From Mycolicibacterium diernhoferi (GTDB lineage: Bacteria; Actinomycetota; Actinomycetes; Mycobacteriales; Mycobacteriaceae): a stretch of 64,000 bases of DNA. The stretch is from NCBI RefSeq assembly GCF_019456655.1, contig NZ_CP080332.1, forward strand, positions 3,410,001 through 3,474,000, given 5' to 3'. The notes beneath the pieces were generated by a model, which was not told where the DNA came from, made no database searches, and saw nothing but the letters and a program-made list of their open reading frames with translations. Positions within the stretch are counted from its first letter, which is position 1, and every line of letters starts with the position of its first letter. Below, in pieces: positions 11,189 to 18,774 of this stretch. The position numbers and the translations under genes are program-made.

Positions 11189-11712
11189 GCGAGCTGTCCT
11201 TCCGTGTTGTGGGCCGAGAGCGTGCGGTACGTGCCGCGCAGATGCAGCAGGGGTTCGGCGTCGGTGTGCACCACATGGCGCACCTCGCCGAGGTAGAGGT
11301 GGTGGGATCCGATATCGGTGACGCTGTGCAGCACGCACTCGAAGGCGGCCACGCTGTCGGCGTAGACCGGCAGACCGTTGCGGCCGTCGGCCCATTCGCC
11401 CTCGGCGAAGGTGAAAGGCGCCCGGCCGTCACGCGAGCGTCCGGCGAACGTGTCTGCGGCGACGTGATGTTCGGGCCCCAGCAGGGACACATTGAACGCG
11501 CCGGTGGCGCAGATCGCGGCGTTCATGGGGCTGCGCCGGTTGATACAGACGCCCAGGATGGCAGGTTCGTCGGAAACCCGGCTCACCGCGGAGACGGTCT
11601 GTCCCCAGCGCAGGTTGTCGGCGTCGGTGGTGACGATGGTGACGGGTGTCGCGGCACAGCTGATGGCGCGGATGAACTCGCGCGTGCCGGTCGGCGTCAG
11701 GGTGGATTTCAT
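11185..11712 (-). CDS. Flavin reductase, HpaC-like small component
   Basis: About 175 residues from the ATG at 11712, chosen because AAGGG lies 6 nt upstream; a longer frame to 11808 has no good start signal. The fold is the FMN-binding split barrel of flavin reductases: TREFIRAISCAATPVTIVTTD, then WGQTVSAVSRVSDEPAILGVCINRRS, FNVSLLG and a C-terminal HHLYLGEVRHVVHTD. It would reduce FAD or FMN with NAD(P)H and hand it to the HpaB-like oxygenase, whose start it overlaps by 4 nt. About 100 nt separate it from the quinone-reductase gene upstream. Confidence 0.9.
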   Translation of the reverse strand: MKSTLTPTGTREFIRAISCAATPVTIVTTDADNLRWGQTVSAVSRVSDEPAILGVCINRRSPMNAAICATGAFNVSLLGPEHHVAADTFAGRSRDGRAPFTFAEGEWADGRNGLPVYADSVAAFECVLHSVTDIGSHHLYLGEVRHVVHTDAEPLLHLRGTYRTLSAHNTEGQLA

Positions 11713-11812
11713 TGTCATCCCTTGCGTTTCGGATTCGGGATCGGTTCCACGGATGGCAGCGTTGATGTCCGTGGCTTCGATGCTGCCCGAATCGGGGTCA
11801 TCTGACAAAGAG

Positions 11813-12829
11813 CTAGATCCGTTGTTCTACATCGGTTTTGGAGATGCATCCGGGCACGGTGACGACGACCTTGCCGACCCGGTCCGGTTCGGTGAACCTG
11901 CGGTGCGCGTCGGCGATGCGCTCGAGGCCGAAGGTGGTGTCCAGCACCGGGCGCAGCCGGCCGGCCACCAGCGCGGGCAGGACCTCGGCGGCCAGCTCCG
12001 CGCACAACGCGGCCCGCGTCTCATCCGGCAACCGGCCCAGGCTCGACGAGGACACCTCGGCACCGGCGGCCATCAACGAACCCAGGTCGATCTGCGCCTG
12101 ACTGCCGCCGGCCACCCCGACGATCACCAGCCGCCCCTGCGGAGCGAGCAGGCCGATGTTGGCATCCAGGGTGGAGGCGCCCTGATTGTCCAGGATGATG
12201 TCGTAGCCGCCGGGTTCGCACCGGCGGGCCGCCTCGAACACATCCGTTCCGGCGTAGTCGATCACCCGGTGGGCGCCCAGCTCGGTGCACAATGCGGTCT
12301 TCGCCGCGCCGCGGGCAGTGCCGGTGACCAGCGCGCCGCGGGTCCGGGCCAGCTGGACGGCCAGCGAGCCCACTCCCCCGGCGGCACCGTGGATCAGTAC
12401 CCGTTCCCCGGACCGAAGTCGGCCGCGGTGCACCAGGTTCCACCAGGCCGTCGCCGCTGCCTCCGGCACGGCACCGGCGATCACCGGGTCGAGCCCGTCG
12501 GGCAGCACCAGGCACGCCCCGGCCGGTACGGCCACGTATTCGGCGTAGGTGCCCGCCCGGGTCAGAGCGGCCACCCGGTCGCCGACCTTCGGTGCGCTGA
12601 CCGCGCTGCCGACGGCCACCACGGTGCCTGCGCATTCCAGGCCGGGGATGCCACCGGGGGGTGCCGGCATGACGCCGCGGCACTGCAGGATCTCGGCGTT
12701 GTTGATCCCGAAGGCCGCCACCGCGATCAGAACCTCCGTCGGGCCCGGCTCCGGGACCGCCACCCGTTGGATGCGCAGGGGCTGCGCACCGCCCGGATCA
12801 ACCAGCACGGCCGCCGGCATCGTGGTCAT
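11813..12829 (-). CDS. Zinc-free MDR oxidoreductase (quinone reductase / enoyl reductase-like)
   Basis: 338 residues of the medium-chain dehydrogenase/reductase superfamily. The N-terminal GroES-like domain has GINNAEILQCRG and PGLECAGTVVAVG. The Rossmann motif is HGAAGGVGSLAVQLA (about 145-159). The zinc-binding Cys/His set of alcohol dehydrogenases is absent, which fits the QOR subgroup. It would use NADPH to reduce a quinone or a conjugated double bond. The ATG at 12829 overlaps the upstream hydrolase stop by 4 nt. In this operon it could reduce an unsaturated ring-opening product or a quinone formed after hydroxylation; that is inference. Confidence 0.88.
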   Translation of the reverse strand: MTTMPAAVLVDPGGAQPLRIQRVAVPEPGPTEVLIAVAAFGINNAEILQCRGVMPAPPGGIPGLECAGTVVAVGSAVSAPKVGDRVAALTRAGTYAEYVAVPAGACLVLPDGLDPVIAGAVPEAAATAWWNLVHRGRLRSGERVLIHGAAGGVGSLAVQLARTRGALVTGTARGAAKTALCTELGAHRVIDYAGTDVFEAARRCEPGGYDIILDNQGASTLDANIGLLAPQGRLVIVGVAGGSQAQIDLGSLMAAGAEVSSSSLGRLPDETRAALCAELAAEVLPALVAGRLRPVLDTTFGLERIADAHRRFTEPDRVGKVVVTVPGCISKTDVEQRI

Positions 12830-13635
12830 CGCAGCACCACCTGCGCGTGGAAATCGAGGATGGCCCGGGCGAATTCGGCCGGACAGGTCTCGGGGCTGGA
12901 GATGTCGCCGTCGCCCAGGACGTGCTCGCGGGCCTGCGGGAAGGCCGCCATGATCTGGCCGTGGCGCGGGAAGGCCCGCTTGTCGCGTGCCGAAGCCATG
13001 CACAGCACCGGTCCCGGGTAGCGGCCGAGACGATCCTCGGAGCGGTAGGCGGACACCGCCGCCGTACCGCGGTCGGGGTCCGAGTGAGACAGCACATCGC
13101 GGATGTAGCGGGCCTGCACATCGGGGGCCGATTGCGTCAGGTACTCGGCACGACGGCGCCACAGTGCGGCGAGGTGGTCGCCGTCGGCACGGGCGGGGAT
13201 GGCGTTGAACGGTGCTGCGCCGCGGCGACGCTCGCGTTCCTCGGCGTCGATGAAGGGAGTCGACGACAGCACCAGGGACAGCACCCGATCCGGCGCCTCG
13301 GCGGCCATCTGATAGGCGACCAGACCGCCGAAGTGGTGGCCCACCAGGTGGGCGCACGGCACACGCAGCGTGTCCAGCAGGTCCAGCACGGCCGTGGCCG
13401 TCGCCTCGATGGTGTTCTCGGCCGGTGCTTCCGAGGCACCGTATCCGGGCAGGTCGGGTATCACGATACGGTACCCGTCGATCAGACCGGCAACGTCCCG
13501 GAACTCATCCCAGCTGCGCGGGGTCTGGTGCAGCAGCACCAGGCACGGGCCGTCGATGTCGGCACCCGAGGTGACGACATGCATTCTCCCCGAACGGGTC
13601 TGGACGTACATGGGTTCCGGCGCTGCGCCGCTCAC
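12826..13635 (-). CDS. Alpha/beta hydrolase with His at the nucleophile position
   Basis: 269 residues with a clear alpha/beta-hydrolase fold: oxyanion loop LVLLHQTPRSW (32-42), strand and turn PDLPGYGASEAP, and nucleophile elbow VGHHFGG, where residue 101 is His in place of the usual Ser, Asp or Cys. The codon is unambiguous in the sequence. RutD- and NicD-type hydrolases sit in N-heterocycle operons together with RidA and flavin reductase genes, much as here. First gene of the second island operon; a 136-bp gap with a candidate operator lies upstream. Whether it is a true hydrolase or uses a neighbouring residue is open. Confidence 0.85.
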   Translation of the reverse strand: MSGAAPEPMYVQTRSGRMHVVTSGADIDGPCLVLLHQTPRSWDEFRDVAGLIDGYRIVIPDLPGYGASEAPAENTIEATATAVLDLLDTLRVPCAHLVGHHFGGLVAYQMAAEAPDRVLSLVLSSTPFIDAEERERRRGAAPFNAIPARADGDHLAALWRRRAEYLTQSAPDVQARYIRDVLSHSDPDRGTAAVSAYRSEDRLGRYPGPVLCMASARDKRAFPRHGQIMAAFPQAREHVLGDGDISSPETCPAEFARAILDFHAQVVLR

Positions 13636-13689
13636 GTGGCCTCCAAGTCAGTGGACGATGACTCCATCCAAAACCGCGTCGAGCATCTT

Positions 13690-13735
13690 GGCAAACAGTG
13701 AATAGCGTTGCACCGCATCGGATCCGCAGATGCAA
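13690..13735. promoter_or_regulatory. Candidate LysR control region upstream of the hydrolase-to-amidohydrolase operon
   Basis: GGCAAACAG at 13690-13698 matches 8 of 9 bases of the GTCAAACAG motif found twice upstream of the TRAP operon. A nearby pair, TTGCA (13708) and TGCAA (13731), forms inverted 5-bp arms. The region lies between the lysR stop and the hydrolase start, the only real gap in the island, so a promoter is expected here. No clear -10 box was identified. Confidence 0.35.
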
Positions 13736-13771
13736 TGGATCACCGTAGACGATCGCGCGACAGGGTCCGGC

Positions 13772-14695
13772 TCAGCAGTCGCCGGCCACCACAGCCCGGC
13801 AGCGCTCGGCGAAAGCGATGGCGCGCCTGCTCATTCGGATCGACTGCAGGGAGGCCACCACCACGCGCAGTGGGCGCACCTCGTCGGTGATCGGTACCGC
13901 TACCACCCGGCCGCCGGCGTAGGTGCTGTCGGTGGCCGGGAGCTGGTGCAGCAGGCTGTACCCGTGGTCCTGGGCTACCATGGCGCGCACCGTCTCATAG
14001 CTGCTGGACCGGTACTGCACGTTCGGCGTCAGACCGCGCTCGCTGAACACGCCGATGAAATAGTCACGGCTGAACGGGAGATCGACCAGGATCATCGGTT
14101 CGTCCACCAGGTCGGCCAACCGGATGCCGGTCTCCCCGGCCAGCCGGTGCGAGGCGGGAAGCGCTGCGTAGGGCTTGATCTCGGCCAGCACGTCCCGGTC
14201 GATGTGATCCCCGAGGGCCAGGTCGTAGGTCAGGGCCACCTCGGCCCGTCCCGACTCCAGGTATTCGCCGACTTCACCGGCCACCGCCTCGGTGACGTGC
14301 ACCTCCAGGCCGGGGTGGTCGCGCTTGAGCCCGGCCAGGATGGACGGTAGGTAGAACGGTGCCAACGGGCTGAAGCACACCACCTGCAGCGGTCCCCAGA
14401 ACGCCTGTGTCTCACCGGCTATCGACTCCAGCGATTCGGCCAGCGCGGTGAGGGTCTGGCGGGACCGCAGCAGCAGTTCCTTACCCGCCGCGGTGAGGAT
14501 CAGTCCCTTGGCGTGCCGGCGGATGAAAAGCTGGACACCGAGTTCCTTCTCCAGGTGCGCGACGGCCGAGGACACCGCCGACTGCGCGACGAACAGGTCC
14601 TCGGCCGCCCGGGTCATGCTCTCCCGCTCCGCGACCCGGATGAAGTAGCGCAGCTGGGTCAGCGAGATCCCGCGCAACTGGTCGACACCGGTCAC
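13772..14695 (-). CDS. LysR-family transcriptional regulator
   Basis: 307 residues. The N-terminal winged HTH (LTQLRYFIRVAERESMTRAAEDLFVAQSAVSSAVAHLEKELGVQLFIR, described by its first and last parts: LTQLRYFIRV at about 12 and LGVQLFIR at about 53) is followed by the periplasmic-binding-like effector domain. The GTG at 14695 overlaps the dctM stop by 4 nt; the much longer open frame upstream is an artefact lying over dctM and dctQ. Being inside the TRAP operon, it probably senses a pathway metabolite and activates both island operons through T-N11-A type sites. Confidence 0.92.
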   Translation of the reverse strand: MTGVDQLRGISLTQLRYFIRVAERESMTRAAEDLFVAQSAVSSAVAHLEKELGVQLFIRRHAKGLILTAAGKELLLRSRQTLTALAESLESIAGETQAFWGPLQVVCFSPLAPFYLPSILAGLKRDHPGLEVHVTEAVAGEVGEYLESGRAEVALTYDLALGDHIDRDVLAEIKPYAALPASHRLAGETGIRLADLVDEPMILVDLPFSRDYFIGVFSERGLTPNVQYRSSSYETVRAMVAQDHGYSLLHQLPATDSTYAGGRVVAVPITDEVRPLRVVVASLQSIRMSRRAIAFAERCRAVVAGDC

Positions 14696-15972
14696 GGGCC
14701 ACCCATGACCGAGGGCAGCCAGGTCGCCAGTGCCGGGAACAGGATCACCAGCACCAACACCGCGATCGTGGCCAACAGGAACGGGGTGTTGGCACGCAGC
14801 ACACCCCACGCGTCGACCTTGGCGATCTTGGCCGCCACCACCAGTGACATCGCCACCGGTGGGGTGACCTGGCCGATGATGACGGTCAGCACGATGATGA
14901 CACCGAAGTGCAGTGGGTCGATTCCGACGGCCAGCATGGTCGGCAGCATCACCGGCATGATCACCGGAATGAGCGGGTCGAACAGCATGCCGGCCAGGAT
15001 CGCCGTGAGCGCCAGCACCACCACGTAGCCGATCTGCACATCGCCCGGCACGATCATGGTGGCGAAGTCGGTGAGCGCCTTGGGCAGTCCGGCCATCGCG
15101 AGCACCGCGCCCAGGGCGACCGAGACGCCCACGATCAGCATCACCTCGCCGGTGAGCACCGCGGCCTCGACCAGGCAGCGGTAGAGGCGGCGGAATCCCA
15201 GGGACCGCATCACCACCATGGAGATGACGACGGCGTAGACGACGGCGAAGGCACCGGATTCGGTCGGGGTGAAGATACCGAGCACGAGGCCGCAGATCAC
15301 CAGGACGGGAACACCGAATGCCAGGATCGAGCCGCGCAGCGTCCGCCAGGCCTCGCGGCCGCTGAACTCGATCTTCTCCCCCCAGCCGTTGCGCTTGGCC
15401 TGGACGGCGACCACCACCATCAGCACCGCGGTGAGGATCAGGCCGGGAATGATGCCGGCCAGGAACAGCGCACCCAACGAGGTGCCGGTGGCCGCGGCGT
15501 ACAGGATCATCGGTGAGGACGGCGGGATCAACGGCCCGATGCCCGATGACGAAGCGGTGAGCGCGGCGGCGTAGGGCCCGGGATAGCCGTGCTTGCGCAT
15601 CTGCGGGATGATCGTCGACCCGGTGCCGGCCAGATCGGCCACCGAGGTGCCCACCATACCGCCGAAGAACAGGCTGGTGGACACGTTGACCTGGGCCAGG
15701 CCGCCCGGCAGCGGACCGAAAACCGCTCTGGCGAAGGCGAAGACGCGCTCGGCGATACCACCGGCGTTCATCACCACACCGGCCAGGATGAACAGCGGCA
15801 TGGCCAGCAGCACGAAGCTGCTCATCCCGTCGGTCACCTGCTGCGGGTACTGCAGCATCCAGGAGCCGCCCATCGTCGCGTACAGCGCGACACCGCCGGC
15901 CATCGCGATGATCAGCGGGGTGCCGAGCAGCAGCAGGCCGACGATGACGGCCAGTGTGATCGCCAGCGTCAC
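14692..15972 (-). CDS. TRAP transporter large permease, DctM-like
   Basis: 426 residues, hydrophobic throughout with about 12 predicted spans. Family features include LLLLGTPLIIAMAGG near the N-terminus, the GGLAQVNVSTSLFFGGMVGTSVADLAG stretch (around residue 90, conserved in DctM), GIGPLIPPSSPMILYA and GVDPLHFGVIIV-like IDPLHFGVIIVLTVIIGQVTPP near the C-terminus. It is the sodium- or proton-coupled transport subunit that works with DctQ and the DctP binding lipoprotein. The GTG at 15972 overlaps dctQ by 4 nt. TRAP systems import organic acids such as dicarboxylates, sialic acid or aromatic acids. Confidence 0.93.
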   Translation of the reverse strand: MTLAITLAVIVGLLLLGTPLIIAMAGGVALYATMGGSWMLQYPQQVTDGMSSFVLLAMPLFILAGVVMNAGGIAERVFAFARAVFGPLPGGLAQVNVSTSLFFGGMVGTSVADLAGTGSTIIPQMRKHGYPGPYAAALTASSSGIGPLIPPSSPMILYAAATGTSLGALFLAGIIPGLILTAVLMVVVAVQAKRNGWGEKIEFSGREAWRTLRGSILAFGVPVLVICGLVLGIFTPTESGAFAVVYAVVISMVVMRSLGFRRLYRCLVEAAVLTGEVMLIVGVSVALGAVLAMAGLPKALTDFATMIVPGDVQIGYVVVLALTAILAGMLFDPLIPVIMPVMLPTMLAVGIDPLHFGVIIVLTVIIGQVTPPVAMSLVVAAKIAKVDAWGVLRANTPFLLATIAVLVLVILFPALATWLPSVMGGP

Positions 15973-16544
15973 GGCTGTTCCTCCTCGATCTGACGCAGGA
16001 TCGCCGCCCGGCAACCCGGCAACTGGAACAGCACGATGAGCGCCGCGGCCAGCGCACCGACCGGTAACGCCGCGGTGAAGAACCCGGACGGCAGCCGCAG
16101 GTACGGGACGGGGTCGTCACCGAACGTGGTGACGTACAGGTAGGCGAACCAGGCCAGGTGCAGCAGCACCGCCGCGGTGAGCAGATCGGTGAACAGCCGC
16201 AGCCACACCTGTGCCCGCACCGACAACCGGCCGACGAAGGCCCGGATGGCGATCGACTCGCGGCGGCGCACACCGAGCGTGAAGCCCAGCATGGTCAGCC
16301 ACAGCATCAGCCCGGTGACCAGTTCCTCGGTCCACCCCAGCGGGGAGTTGAATCCGGCCCGCAGCACCGCGTTGGCGAACAGGATCAGGGTGATCGCCGC
16401 CAGCGTCGTCGCCGCGAGCAACTCCAGGACCCGGTCGATCAGCTTGTGGGTGCCGGGATCCGGATCCACCCCGGTGGTGGAATCCAGCACCATGGCGACG
16501 TCACCGGGCTCGGCGACCGGCGGATGCGCCCCGACCGCCGTCAT
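15969..16544 (-). CDS. TRAP transporter small permease, DctQ-like
   Basis: 191 residues with four predicted membrane spans after a soluble N-terminal tail of about 35 residues. GWTEELVTGLMLWLTMLG around residue 75 and the RRRESIAIRAF loop after it are typical of DctQ subunits. It forms the membrane complex with DctM, whose gene it overlaps by 4 nt. The ATG at 16544 also overlaps the stop of the upstream racemase-superfamily gene by 4 nt, so the enzyme gene is translationally tied to the transporter. Confidence 0.9.
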   Translation of the reverse strand: MTAVGAHPPVAEPGDVAMVLDSTTGVDPDPGTHKLIDRVLELLAATTLAAITLILFANAVLRAGFNSPLGWTEELVTGLMLWLTMLGFTLGVRRRESIAIRAFVGRLSVRAQVWLRLFTDLLTAAVLLHLAWFAYLYVTTFGDDPVPYLRLPSGFFTAALPVGALAAALIVLFQLPGCRAAILRQIEEEQP

Positions 16545-17341
16545 GCGCCGGCTCCGGTCGCGGCGGGGTCGAGCCGGTCGTCGAACAGCCTGCCGAAACC
16601 GGGACGCGCCGCGCGCACCCCGGCGATCTGGAGGGCGTACCAGAACGAGGCCTGCACCGCGCTGATCACCGGCTTGCCCAACTCGGCCTCCAGCGCCGCG
16701 ATGGCGCCGACACTGGCGAAGTTGGTGCAGCTGATGAATACCGCGCTCGCCTCGTCGGTGTCGGTCTCGACCGCGAGATCGTAGACCCGTTCCAGCGGGA
16801 CTTCGGCGAGCTCCTTGTCACTGGTGATCCCCAGCCCGACGCTGGCCACCACCGGGTGCCCGTTCTCGCCGAAAAACCTTGTTGCGCGGTCGATCACCTC
16901 TTGCTTGTAGGGGGTGACCAGGCTGATCGGTCCGGCGCCGACGGCCTTGAGGGCGGCGATGCTGGCGGTCGAGGTGGTGGTGCACCGGCCGGTGAGCCCG
17001 CTCCATTCCTCGAAGTGGCCGACCAGCATCCGGTCCCAGGCCGTACCGTGCAGGAACGATGCACTGGTCCCGCCGAAGACCAGCACGTCCAGCGGGGCCT
17101 GGGCGACCAGTTCGACAGCGGTGCGCAGTTCCGGTGAACGCATCATCGCGTCGATGCCGTCCACGGTGACGCTCGGCAGCGTCACCCTGCTGGTGTGCAC
17201 GGTGGCCGACGGGGTGGCCATGGCGTACATCTCGGCCTCCATCAGCGTGCTGGAGGCCATGTAGACCAGGCCGATCCGGGTGGCGGTGTTGAGCGCACCG
17301 AGCGGCAGGTGTGGCCGGGACAGCCGGGAGGTGGCGTTCAC
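16541..17341 (-). CDS. Arylmalonate decarboxylase / maleate isomerase family enzyme (Asp/Glu racemase superfamily), single catalytic Cys
   Basis: 266 residues from the GTG at 17341, which overlaps the dctP stop by 4 nt. The C-terminal catalytic Cys is present (FISCTNF, Cys205), but the position of the first Cys of racemases and maleate isomerases is glycine (FGGTSASFLHG, Gly91). That Gly/Cys arrangement and the following GTSxSF resemble bacterial arylmalonate decarboxylase, as does the C-terminal ARPGFGRLFDD (recalled). CTN after the Cys is more like maleate isomerases. Embedded between transporter subunits, it probably acts early on the imported acid by decarboxylation or isomerisation. Confidence 0.82.
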   Translation of the reverse strand: MNATSRLSRPHLPLGALNTATRIGLVYMASSTLMEAEMYAMATPSATVHTSRVTLPSVTVDGIDAMMRSPELRTAVELVAQAPLDVLVFGGTSASFLHGTAWDRMLVGHFEEWSGLTGRCTTTSTASIAALKAVGAGPISLVTPYKQEVIDRATRFFGENGHPVVASVGLGITSDKELAEVPLERVYDLAVETDTDEASAVFISCTNFASVGAIAALEAELGKPVISAVQASFWYALQIAGVRAARPGFGRLFDDRLDPAATGAGA

Positions 17342-18339
17342 TGGCGGTACTCGGCGATCACGCGGTCGGCGAAGTCACCGGGGATGCCCGCGGCGATCTC
17401 GTCGCGCACCCCGCTGACCGCCTCGCTGAGCTGGTTGACGTCGGCCTCGTTGACCTGCACCCCGGCCGCCTCGAACTTCGACAGCAGCTCTTCGTCGGCC
17501 TCGGCACCGGCGGCGCGGCTGGTGGCCGCGGCGGCCGCGGCGGCCTTCTCCAGTCCCTGCTGGACCTCGGGCGAGAGCCCCTGCCAGGTGTCCTCGTTCA
17601 TGGCCAGGTAGACGGGGCTGTAGATGTGCGAGGTCAGCGACAGATAGGGCTGCTTCTCGTAGAAGGAGAATGCGTCGATGACCTTCAGCGGGTTCTCCTG
17701 GCCGTCCAGCACTCCCTGGTCCAGCGCCAGGTAGGCCTCACCGATGTCGATCTGGGTCGGTGCGGCACCGAGCGCCTCGAACAGCGCGACGCGAGCCGGG
17801 TTGCCCGGCACCCGGATCTTCAGGCCCGTCAGATCCGACGAGGTGACGATGGGGCGCTTGCTGTTGGTGATCTGCCGGAATCCGTTCTCGCCGAAGCCCA
17901 GAACACGAGCGCCGATCGTTTCCACCAGCGATTCGCTCAATTCATCCCCGTAGGGCCCGTCCAGGAACTCCGCGACCGTCTCACGGTCGGTGAACAGGAA
18001 CGGCATGTCCATGATGGTGAAGGTGGGGTCCAGATTGGCCACCGAACCGCTGACCGCGGCGACGTCGATGGCGCCGGCCCGCAGCCCTTGCAGCACCGCC
18101 TCCTCGTCGCCGATCGCCCCGCCGGTCTGCACGGTGATGTCGACCGAGTCACCCAGTTCGTTCTCGACCTCCTCTGCGAAGGCAAGCAGCATGTCCGCCA
18201 ACGGATCTCCGGCGCTGGTTTCCACTGCGAACATGAGACTCGTTGCGCCGTCCTTGTTTTTGCTCGAATCGGAGCAGCCGGACAGCACCAGCGCGGCGGC
18301 CACGCCACACATCGTGATCGCCCTTGTCAGTGACTTCAT
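17338..18339 (-). CDS. TRAP transporter substrate-binding lipoprotein, DctP-like
   Basis: 333 residues from the ATG at 18339, preceded by GAGAGG at a 6-nt distance. A signal peptide ends in the lipobox LVLSGC (Cys22). The DctP family core is clear: GLKIRVPGNPARVALFEALGA (Arg of this block normally pairs with the substrate carboxylate), IDIGEAYLALDQGVLDGQENP and a C-terminal helical tail. It is anchored outside the membrane and delivers an organic acid to DctQM. First gene of the TRAP operon; two copies of GTCAAACAG lie 100-150 nt upstream. DctP-type TRAP systems are uncommon in mycobacteria as far as I know. Confidence 0.93.
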   Translation of the reverse strand: MKSLTRAITMCGVAAALVLSGCSDSSKNKDGATSLMFAVETSAGDPLADMLLAFAEEVENELGDSVDITVQTGGAIGDEEAVLQGLRAGAIDVAAVSGSVANLDPTFTIMDMPFLFTDRETVAEFLDGPYGDELSESLVETIGARVLGFGENGFRQITNSKRPIVTSSDLTGLKIRVPGNPARVALFEALGAAPTQIDIGEAYLALDQGVLDGQENPLKVIDAFSFYEKQPYLSLTSHIYSPVYLAMNEDTWQGLSPEVQQGLEKAAAAAAATSRAAGAEADEELLSKFEAAGVQVNEADVNQLSEAVSGVRDEIAAGIPGDFADRVIAEYRQ

Positions 18340-18727
18340 CGTTTTCCTCTCATGGCCCAACGATTTTCGGGTGGAACTGGAATCCGCCGCCGGCGCCGAT
18401 GCCAACGCGATGGAGTCAAGGTTCCGAGACCGACTGGACCGCGTCAAACAGTCAAAAGCGAGCGCCTGCATCTGTCAAACAGATGCTCTGTAACACGAAT
18501 TTAACTGCGGCAGAGGACACTTGGATGTGACACGGACGTAACGCGAATACGGTTCACTACTCTGTTGCGATCATCGGCCAGAGTCCGGATGCTCGGTAAA
18601 GGCGATGGTCACCGACCGCTGCATGCCGGATGGTGCGGGGCCGATCGCCCGACATCGGCGGCGTGTGATCAACATCATCAACACGGCGGGACCGGGACTG
18701 TGTCCAACGCCATGTTGTTTGCAAACG
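18340..18727. promoter_or_regulatory. 388-nt non-coding region: promoter side of the TRAP operon
   Basis: No convincing gene lies here. It is less GC-rich than its surroundings, notably around 18480-18560. It contains the tandem operator candidate at 18443-18486 and, at 18717-18726, the 10-bp palindrome GTTTGCAAAC next to the mcdR terminator. It separates the island from the conserved block and marks one island boundary. No att-like repeat, tRNA remnant or transposase fragment was seen. Confidence 0.5.
18443..18486. promoter_or_regulatory. Tandem candidate operator for the TRAP operon
   Basis: GTCAAACAG occurs at 18443-18451 and again at 18474-18482, exactly 31 bp (about three helical turns) apart. 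The second copy sits inside a perfect 19-bp palindrome, GCATCTGT-CAA-ACAGATGC (18468-18486). The palindrome contains T-N11-A, the LysR consensus shape; it also fits the GT-N3-AC core of FadR-type GntR sites, but only a LysR gene is present in the island. It lies about 105-147 nt before dctP. Confidence 0.6.
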
Positions 18728-18750
18728 AAAAAAGCCGCCCGTAGGCGGCC
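18728..18750 (-). terminator. Rho-independent terminator after mcdR
   Basis: On the minus strand the hairpin GCCGCC-TACG-GGCGGC is followed by six T. It begins 25 nt after the mcdR stop. It is the clearest intrinsic terminator in the window and insulates the island from the conserved block. Confidence 0.9.
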
Positions 18751-18774
18751 TCTCTCAGGTCTGGCGGTGCGAAC

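Noticed and set aside
9737..11296. 519-residue plus-strand open frame over the HpaB-like gene
   Set aside because: Shadow frame; the opposite strand encodes a clear monooxygenase.
7539..13635. 4-hydroxyphenylacetate degradation cluster
   Set aside because: HpaB/HpaC-like genes are present but none of the ring-cleavage or later hpa genes are; RidA, DUF1028 and M20 do not belong to that pathway.
13772..16273. 833-residue minus-strand frame as a single large regulator
   Set aside because: Only the part from 14695 is LysR. The rest is an out-of-frame reading of dctM and dctQ.
7539..18340. Rut (uracil) or nicotinate-degradation operon
   Set aside because: Shares classes (RidA, alpha/beta hydrolase, flavin reductase, isomerase) but lacks RutA-type luciferase-fold oxygenase, RutB isochorismatase, and NicX/NicF enzymes.
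18717..18726. GTTTGCAAAC palindrome as a regulator site
   Set aside because: A 10-bp palindrome in this length of DNA is not rare and it abuts the mcdR terminator; no evidence ties it to a regulator.
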